Source: SHYQ01 sp041674525 (GTDB taxonomy: Bacteria > Chloroflexota > Dehalococcoidia > UBA2979). From it: DNA of 64,000 nucleotides. Both the position numbers and the translations under genes were made by a program. The stretch spans positions 1 to 64,000 of the forward strand of contig JBAYVN010000005.1 of NCBI GenBank assembly GCA_041674525.1. Direction: 5' to 3'. Shown here piece by piece: positions 59,315-64,000 of this stretch; position 1 is the first letter of the stretch, and each line of letters starts with the position of its first letter. The notes below the pieces were generated by a model that saw only the letters and a list, made by a program, of their open reading frames with translations, did no database searches and was not told where the DNA came from.

Positions 59315-60064
59315 GTGTCCGGTCACTCCAAGTGGTCGTCCATCAAGCACAAGAAGGCGGCGACCGACGCCAAGAAGGGGCAGATCTTCACCAAGATCGC
59401 CCGTGACATCACCATGGCCGCGCGCCACGGCGACGCCAACCCGGAGATGAACCCGTCGCTGCGCCTCGCCATCCAGAAGGCGAAGCAGGCGAACATGCCG
59501 AACGACAACATCGACCGGGCGATCAAGCGCGCGACCGGCGCCGGCGATGCCGACCTGCTGCAGGAGATCACGTACGAGGGCTACGGCCCCGGCGGCACTG
59601 CGGTCATGGTCGAGGTGGTCACGGACAACCGGAACCGCACCGTGGCGGACCTGCGCATGGCGTTCTCCCGCAACGGCGGCACGCTGGCCGACAATGGCGC
59701 CGTCGCCTGGCAGTTCGACAACCGTGGCGTGATCACCATCGACACCACGAAGGCCGATGCCGATGAGGTCCAGCTCGCCGCGATCGAGGCCGGCGCGCTC
59801 GACGTCGACGTGTCGGAGGGCCTGGTGGAGGTCTACACGGAGCCCGGCGAGCTGCACCCGGTCCGCGAGGCGCTGGAGCAGGCGGGCATCGTCATCGAGA
59901 ACGCCGAGGTCGCGAAGGTGCCGCAGAACAAGGTGCACCTGGACGAGAAGCACGCGCTGACCGCATTGAAGCTCTTCGACTGGCTCGAGGACCTCGACGA
60001 CGTGTCGCGCGTGTTCTCCAACGCCGAGATCGACGACGAGGTGCTGGAGGCGGCAGCCGGTTAG
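59315..60064 (+). CDS. yebC: YebC/PmpR-TACO1 family protein
   Basis: A 249-residue protein starting at GTG 59315 behind AGGGGGAG (SGHSKWSSIKHKKAATD). The conserved GHSKWxxIKHKK start, the QANMPNDNIDRAIKRATG block and the TLADNGAVAWQFD block identify YebC. These were annotated as transcription regulators but in several species act on translating ribosomes at difficult proline stretches. In many bacteria yebC precedes ruvC, as here. Confidence 0.94.
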   Translation: MSGHSKWSSIKHKKAATDAKKGQIFTKIARDITMAARHGDANPEMNPSLRLAIQKAKQANMPNDNIDRAIKRATGAGDADLLQEITYEGYGPGGTAVMVEVVTDNRNRTVADLRMAFSRNGGTLADNGAVAWQFDNRGVITIDTTKADADEVQLAAIEAGALDVDVSEGLVEVYTEPGELHPVREALEQAGIVIENAEVAKVPQNKVHLDEKHALTALKLFDWLEDLDDVSRVFSNAEIDDEVLEAAAG

Positions 60065-60115
60065 CCCGCTGCCCCGACTGGCGGCTCGCCCGGAACCAGG
60101 GTTTGGGGAGGCGAG

Positions 60116-60640
60116 ATGCCCGAACCGCGATCGGCGGCACTGCCCCTCCGGGTGCTCGGCATCGACCCCGGTCTCGCGGTCACCGGCTACGCCGTCGTGG
60201 ACGAGCGCGGATCGGGCGGGACGCTGGTCACCAGCGGCACCGTGAAGTCCACCTCGAAGATGCCGCGCGCGGATCGGCTGGGTCGTATCTTCGACGCCAC
60301 GCGCGCGCTGATCGCCGAGTTCGCCCCGCACGAGGTCGCCATCGAGCAGCAGTTCGTGAACGAGAACGTGCGCAGTGCCATGGTCGTGGGCGAGGCGCGC
60401 GCCGCCGCGATGATCGCCGCCTCCGTCTCCGGACTCCCGGTCTTCGAGTTCCCGCCCACCTCGGTGAAGGAGGCGGTCACCGGCTGGGGCGGAGCGCCAA
60501 AGACGCAGGTGGCGCAGATGGTCCTGGTCCACCTCGGGCTGAGCGAGGTGGCCGGGACCACGGACGTCACGGACGCCATCGCCGTCGCGCTGGCGCGGAT
60601 CGCCGACGCGCGGATGGAGATCGCGATGGCGCGCCGGTGA
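60116..60640 (+). CDS. ruvC: Holliday junction resolvase RuvC
   Basis: A 174-residue protein from the ATG at 60116 with GGGGAGGCG upstream. Catalytic acids are in VLGIDPGLAVTGYAVVD, VAIEQQFVNENVRSAM and TDVTDAIAVALAR. It cuts four-way junctions made by RuvAB. The stop overlaps the ruvA GTG (GTGA). Confidence 0.95.
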   Translation: MPEPRSAALPLRVLGIDPGLAVTGYAVVDERGSGGTLVTSGTVKSTSKMPRADRLGRIFDATRALIAEFAPHEVAIEQQFVNENVRSAMVVGEARAAAMIAASVSGLPVFEFPPTSVKEAVTGWGGAPKTQVAQMVLVHLGLSEVAGTTDVTDAIAVALARIADARMEIAMARR

Positions 60641-61266
60641 TCGCGGCGCTGCGCGGCACGGTGACGCACTGGGACGACGCCACCTCGACCGCGTGGATCG
60701 AGGTGCAGGGCGTCACCTACGAGGTGCGCATCCCCGCGTTCGCCGCGGAGTGGATCGAGTCCGTGCGCGACGAGCCGGAGACGCGCATCTTCACCTACTA
60801 CCACGTCTCGGAGCGGAACCCGCAGCCGCTAATCATCGGCTTCCCGGACCTGGCCGCACGCGACTTCTTCCGCAAGTTCATCGAGGTGCCGGACGTCGGC
60901 CCGGTGAAGGCGGTGCGTGCGCTGACGTTCCCGGTATCCGAGATCGCCCGCTGGATCGAGGCCGAGGACGTGAAGGCGATCCAGCAGCTGCCCGGCATCG
61001 GGCAGCGGCTGTCGCAAACGATCGTCGCGCAGCTCGCCGGGAAGCTGACGCTGGACGCACTCGCCCCGGCGGCGGGCAGCGGTCGCGCGGCGGGCGCCGG
61101 AGACCGCTCCGGCGTGCGCGAGGATGCCATCGAGGCGCTCGTCGCGTTGCAGTACACGCGCCGCGAGGCGGAGCGCGGCGTCATGGAGGCGATGCGCGCT
61201 CATCCCGGCATAGACGCGCTGGAGGATCTGATCCGCGTCGTGCTCGAGCAGCGGTCTCAGGCGTAG
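60637..61266 (+). CDS. ruvA: Holliday junction branch-migration protein RuvA
   Basis: A 209-residue protein from GTG 60637 (IAALRGTVTHWDD). The N-terminal OB fold, a central helix-hairpin-helix pair (VPDVGPVKAVRALTF, LPGIGQRLSQTIVAQLAGK) and a C-terminal UBA-like domain after a Gly/Ala linker match RuvA. It binds junctions and recruits RuvB. ruvB, usually the next gene, is absent here; the next gene is a diguanylate cyclase. Confidence 0.94.
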   Translation: MIAALRGTVTHWDDATSTAWIEVQGVTYEVRIPAFAAEWIESVRDEPETRIFTYYHVSERNPQPLIIGFPDLAARDFFRKFIEVPDVGPVKAVRALTFPVSEIARWIEAEDVKAIQQLPGIGQRLSQTIVAQLAGKLTLDALAPAAGSGRAAGAGDRSGVREDAIEALVALQYTRREAERGVMEAMRAHPGIDALEDLIRVVLEQRSQA

Positions 61267-61268
61267 CC

Positions 61269-62063
61269 ATGCGCTACCAGGTGCGCCGGAACTGGCCGCT
61301 GCTGACGGGGATCGGTGGCGGTGCACTGATCCTCGCGGCGCTGCCGGTGTTGGGCGCGGCGTTCCCGCTCGCGCTGGCGCTCGCGGCACTGGCGGCGATC
61401 GCGGGGCTCGGCGGGCAGGTACTGCTCCAGAGCCACACGGGGATCATCCGCGAGCGGAGGCTGGTGGCTACCGCCGCCGACCTGCGCGTCGCCACGGCCC
61501 AGCTGGAGCGCCTCGCGACCATCGACCCGCTGACCGGCGTGCGGAACCGGCGCGCGTTTGCGGAGGCGCTCGGTACGGAGTTCCGGCGCGCGCAACGCTA
61601 CGGGCGCGACCTCTCCGTGGTCATGATCGACATCGACGACTTCAAGCGCGCAAACGACGAGGGCGGGCACCTCTTCGGTGACCATGTCCTGCGCCGAACG
61701 GCCGAGGTGATCGCGCGCAACACGCGCGAGTCGGACGTGGTCGCACGCTACGGCGGCGAGGAGTTCGTGCTCATGCTCCCAGAGACCGACGAGGCGGGAG
61801 CGGCGGCGGTCGCCGAGAAGCTGCTGCGCGCCATCGAGGCCCTCGAATACCGCTCGCCGGAGTACCCCGCTGCGGGCGCGCCCCCGTACCGGGTGACGCT
61901 CTCCGCGGGCCTCTCGTGCGGGCCGGTGCTGCCCGAGCAGGACGAGACGGAACTGGTGCGGCGCGCCGACGCGGCGCTCTACGCGGCAAAGGCTGCGGGC
62001 AAGAACCGCGCGCACCGCTGGGTCGCGACCGGCTCCATCGAGGTTCCGCAAACTTCGTCGTAG
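61269..62063 (+). CDS. Membrane diguanylate cyclase (GGDEF)
   Basis: A 264-residue protein from the ATG at 61269, 2 bp after ruvA. Two hydrophobic helices (about 11-52) are followed by a short coil and the GGDEF domain: ATIDPLTGVRNRRAF, VMIDIDDFKRAND and active-site RYGGEEFVLMLP. The inhibitory-site RESD lies five residues before GGEEF, so product feedback is expected. It should make cyclic di-GMP. Lack of a sensor domain suggests regulation by the membrane part or by expression. Its location in the ruv operon is unusual. Confidence 0.9.
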   Translation: MRYQVRRNWPLLTGIGGGALILAALPVLGAAFPLALALAALAAIAGLGGQVLLQSHTGIIRERRLVATAADLRVATAQLERLATIDPLTGVRNRRAFAEALGTEFRRAQRYGRDLSVVMIDIDDFKRANDEGGHLFGDHVLRRTAEVIARNTRESDVVARYGGEEFVLMLPETDEAGAAAVAEKLLRAIEALEYRSPEYPAAGAPPYRVTLSAGLSCGPVLPEQDETELVRRADAALYAAKAAGKNRAHRWVATGSIEVPQTSS

Positions 62064-62088
62064 CCGCCGCGCCGGCGTGGCTTCGAGC

Positions 62089-62102
62089 AGCACATGTGTG
62101 CT
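62089..62102 (+). promoter_or_regulatory. Operator-like palindrome at the uvrB promoter
   Basis: AGCACATGTGTGCT has 6-bp arms (AGCACA/TGTGCT) around a 2-nt centre. A TACACT -10 at 62121-62126 puts the palindrome over the -35 position, ideal for repression. The core GCAC-N4-GTGC resembles LexA boxes of some non-model phyla, but no other repair gene here shows it. Confidence 0.4.
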
Positions 62103-62148
62103 ATCCGGGTTCGATCGCGCTACACTGGACGGGCAGCAGGGAGCCCCG

Positions 62149-64000
62149 GTGACCGCGATCGACCGTCCGCCCGCAGAACGTCCAGCCGCGCAGGCGCGGC
62201 CCTTCGAGCTGGTCTCGGACTTCCAGATGACGGGCGACCAGCCGCAGGCGGTCGCAGCGCTCCTGGCCGGCCTGCAGCGCGGCGAGCGTGCCCAGACGCT
62301 CCTCGGCGCGACGGGGACGGGCAAGACGTTCGCGATGGCGAACATCGTCGCGCAGTACCAGCGACCCACGCTGGTGCTCGCGCCCAACCGCACGCTCGCG
62401 GCGCAGCTGGCGCAGGAGTTCCGCGAGTTCTTCCCCCGCAACGCCGTCGAGTACTTCGTCTCGTACTACGACTACTACCAGCCCGAGGCGTACATCCCGC
62501 GCAGCGACACCTACATCGCCAAGGACGCGGACATCAACGACGAGATCGACAAGCTGCGGCACGCCGCGACGAAGGCGCTGTTCGAGCGCCGCGACACGAT
62601 CATCGTCGCGTCGATCTCGTGCATCTACGGCCTCGGCGAGCCGGGGGAGTACCAGTCCTTCGTCGCGTACCTGTACCGGGGGCGGCACGTCAACCGCAAC
62701 TCGCTGGTGCGCCAGCTGGTTGCGATGCAGTACGCGCGCAACGACCTCAACCTGGTGCGCGGCACGTTCCGCGTGCGCGGCGACTCGATCACGATCTTCC
62801 CGGCGTACGAGGACCTGGCGGTGCGGGTGGACTTCTTCGGCGACGAGGTGGAGCGCATCGCGACGCTGGACCCGCTCACCGGCGAGATCCTCGGCGAGGC
62901 GGAGCAGGTCGCGGTCTACCCCGCGAAGCACTTCGTGACGTCCGAGGACCACATGGAGCGCGCGATCACGTCGATCCAGGAGGAGCTCGAGGAGCGCCTC
63001 GCGCAGTTCCGCCGCGAGGGCAAGATCCTGGAGGCGGCGCGCCTGGAGGAGCGCACGAAGTACGACCTGGAGACGATGCGCGAGGTCGGATACTGCTCCG
63101 GCATTGAGAACTACTCCCGTCACCTGGCGGGGCGCACGCCGGGCTCCACGCCGTGGACCCTCCTCGACTACTTCGCGGACGACTGGCTGCTGTTCATCGA
63201 CGAGTCGCACATCGCCGTGCCGCAGGCGCGGGGCATGTTCGAGGGCGACCGCGCGCGCAAGCAGACCCTGGTCGACTACGGCTTCCGCCTGCCGAGCGCA
63301 ATGGACAACCGGCCGCTGAACTTCGCCGAGATCGAGCGCCACATCAACCAGGTGATCTTCTTCTCGGCGACCCCGGGCCCGTACGAGTTGGACGTCTCGA
63401 CGCAGGTCGTGCAGCAGGTGATCCGCCCCACCGGCATCCTCGACCCGGAGGTCGAGGTCCGTCCGACGAAGGGCCAGATCGACGACCTGCTCGCAGAGGT
63501 GCAGGCGCGGACGGCGCGCAACGAGCGCACCCTGGTGACCACGCTGACCAAGAAGATGGCGGAGGATCTGAACGACTACCTGCAGGAGATGGGCGTGAAG
63601 TCTATGTACCTGCACTCTGAGATCGACACGCTCGAGCGCATCGACATCCTGCGCGACCTGCGGCTCGGCGTGTACGACGTGGTCGTGGGCATCAACCTCC
63701 TGCGCGAGGGCCTCGACCTGCCGGAGGTCTCGCTGGTGTGCATCCTCGACGCCGACAAGGAGGGCTATCTGCGGTCGGGCGGGTCGCTGATCCAGACGAT
63801 GGGCCGCGCGGCGCGTCATCCCCTGGGGCGGGTGATCATGTATGCCGACCGGGTCACCGATTCCATGCGCTACGCCTTGAGCGAGACAGAGCGCCGGCGT
63901 GCCATCCAGCGCGCCTACAACGAGGAGCACGGGATCACGCCGCTGGGCATCCAGAAGACGATCCGCGACATCGGCGATCGCCTGCGGCAGGTCGCCGAGG
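62149..64000 (+). CDS. uvrB: Excinuclease ABC subunit B, N-terminal 617 residues (runs off the right edge)
   Basis: Starts at GTG 62149 behind CAGGGAG (TAIDRPPAERPAAQ) and is open to the window end. Features: DFQMTGDQPQAVAALLAGL, Walker A LLGATGTGKTFAMANI, the beta hairpin region VEYFVSYYDYYQPEAYIPR, DEI/FIDESH helicase motifs, and LREGLDLPEVSLVCILDADKEG. It is the damage-verifying helicase of nucleotide excision repair. Only the C-terminal UvrC-contact region is missing. An operator-like palindrome covers its -35. Confidence 0.95.
   Translation, partial: MTAIDRPPAERPAAQARPFELVSDFQMTGDQPQAVAALLAGLQRGERAQTLLGATGTGKTFAMANIVAQYQRPTLVLAPNRTLAAQLAQEFREFFPRNAVEYFVSYYDYYQPEAYIPRSDTYIAKDADINDEIDKLRHAATKALFERRDTIIVASISCIYGLGEPGEYQSFVAYLYRGRHVNRNSLVRQLVAMQYARNDLNLVRGTFRVRGDSITIFPAYEDLAVRVDFFGDEVERIATLDPLTGEILGEAEQVAVYPAKHFVTSEDHMERAITSIQEELEERLAQFRREGKILEAARLEERTKYDLETMREVGYCSGIENYSRHLAGRTPGSTPWTLLDYFADDWLLFIDESHIAVPQARGMFEGDRARKQTLVDYGFRLPSAMDNRPLNFAEIERHINQVIFFSATPGPYELDVSTQVVQQVIRPTGILDPEVEVRPTKGQIDDLLAEVQARTARNERTLVTTLTKKMAEDLNDYLQEMGVKSMYLHSEIDTLERIDILRDLRLGVYDVVVGINLLREGLDLPEVSLVCILDADKEGYLRSGGSLIQTMGRAARHPLGRVIMYADRVTDSMRYALSETERRRAIQRAYNEEHGITPLGIQKTIRDIGDRLRQVAE

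Overview
This 64 kb window is a contiguous piece of a high-GC bacterial chromosome. Most of it is about 70% G+C by eye. No phage or plasmid backbone, CRISPR array or rRNA gene is visible. The gene mix points to Chloroflexota, most probably a Dehalococcoidia-like lineage: a membrane-anchored YvcK, a PAC2-family protein, a CaiB/BaiF CoA-transferase with two fused copies, TelA with an XpaC-like partner, and tRNA genes that all encode CCA. This is an inference from gene content, not from a marker phylogeny.

Layout. 0-1.5 kb: the start of a lipoprotein, a small membrane protein and a DinB-like protein. 1.5-7.6 kb: a visibly less GC-rich, accessory-looking block with a heme-binding lipoprotein, a NERD nuclease-like protein and a three-gene overlapping operon (XpaC-like, TelA, and an anchored protein built from two copies of one domain). 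7.6-18.8 kb: mostly housekeeping, with ribosomal protein L25, a cupredoxin lipoprotein behind an AT-rich operator-like palindrome, rlmN, fmt, a solute-binding protein, secG, yvcK, gatB, a TerC-family gene behind a manganese (yybP-ykoY) riboswitch, and rarA. 18.9-26.6 kb: metabolic and accessory genes, with an FAD dehydrogenase, an FMN split-barrel protein, a fused tandem CoA-transferase, small proteins and a sensor kinase. 26.6-28.5 kb: a relic of an integrated element (decayed tyrosine recombinase, orphan gene, 15-bp near-identical direct repeat) lying against a cluster of five tRNA genes. 28.6-31.8 kb: a complete decaprenylphosphoryl-arabinose-type gene set (dprE2, dprE1, ubiA). 31.9-39 kb: a PAC2 protein, a soluble histidine kinase, tRNA-Gln, gltX-rluD-lspA as one overlapping operon, and a sulfite-oxidase-fold protein. 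39-46 kb: two tRNA-Glu genes, a cyclic-nucleotide-binding protein, a degenerate NAD(P)HX epimerase-like protein, a CcdA-type protein whose two halves are in swapped order, threonine aldolase and a nuclease. 46-51.2 kb: a two-ATPase, one-permease FtsX/MacB-type ABC operon. 51.3-64 kb: polA, mutM, an atypical alpha/beta-fold protein, a P1-family peptidase, panB-panC, yebC-ruvC-ruvA, a diguanylate cyclase and the start of uvrB. DNA repair (polA, mutM, ruvCA, uvrB, rarA) and translation or RNA modification are strongly represented.

Regulation visible in the sequence. Several genes (rarA, polA, and small genes at 41.2 and 42.3 kb) have a TANACT -10-like hexamer only 6-7 nt before the start codon, which implies leaderless mRNAs. 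Many genes overlap by ATGA or GTGA, which implies translational coupling. Hairpins without long T tracts sit between convergent genes and are the likely terminators.

The most unusual items are the order-swapped CcdA protein, the TelA operon with its tandem WxxC-domain protein, the arabinan-precursor genes outside Actinomycetota with a DprE1 that carries Ala at the benzothiazinone-target cysteine position, the riboswitch-controlled TerC gene, and the tRNA-Leu-associated integration relic.
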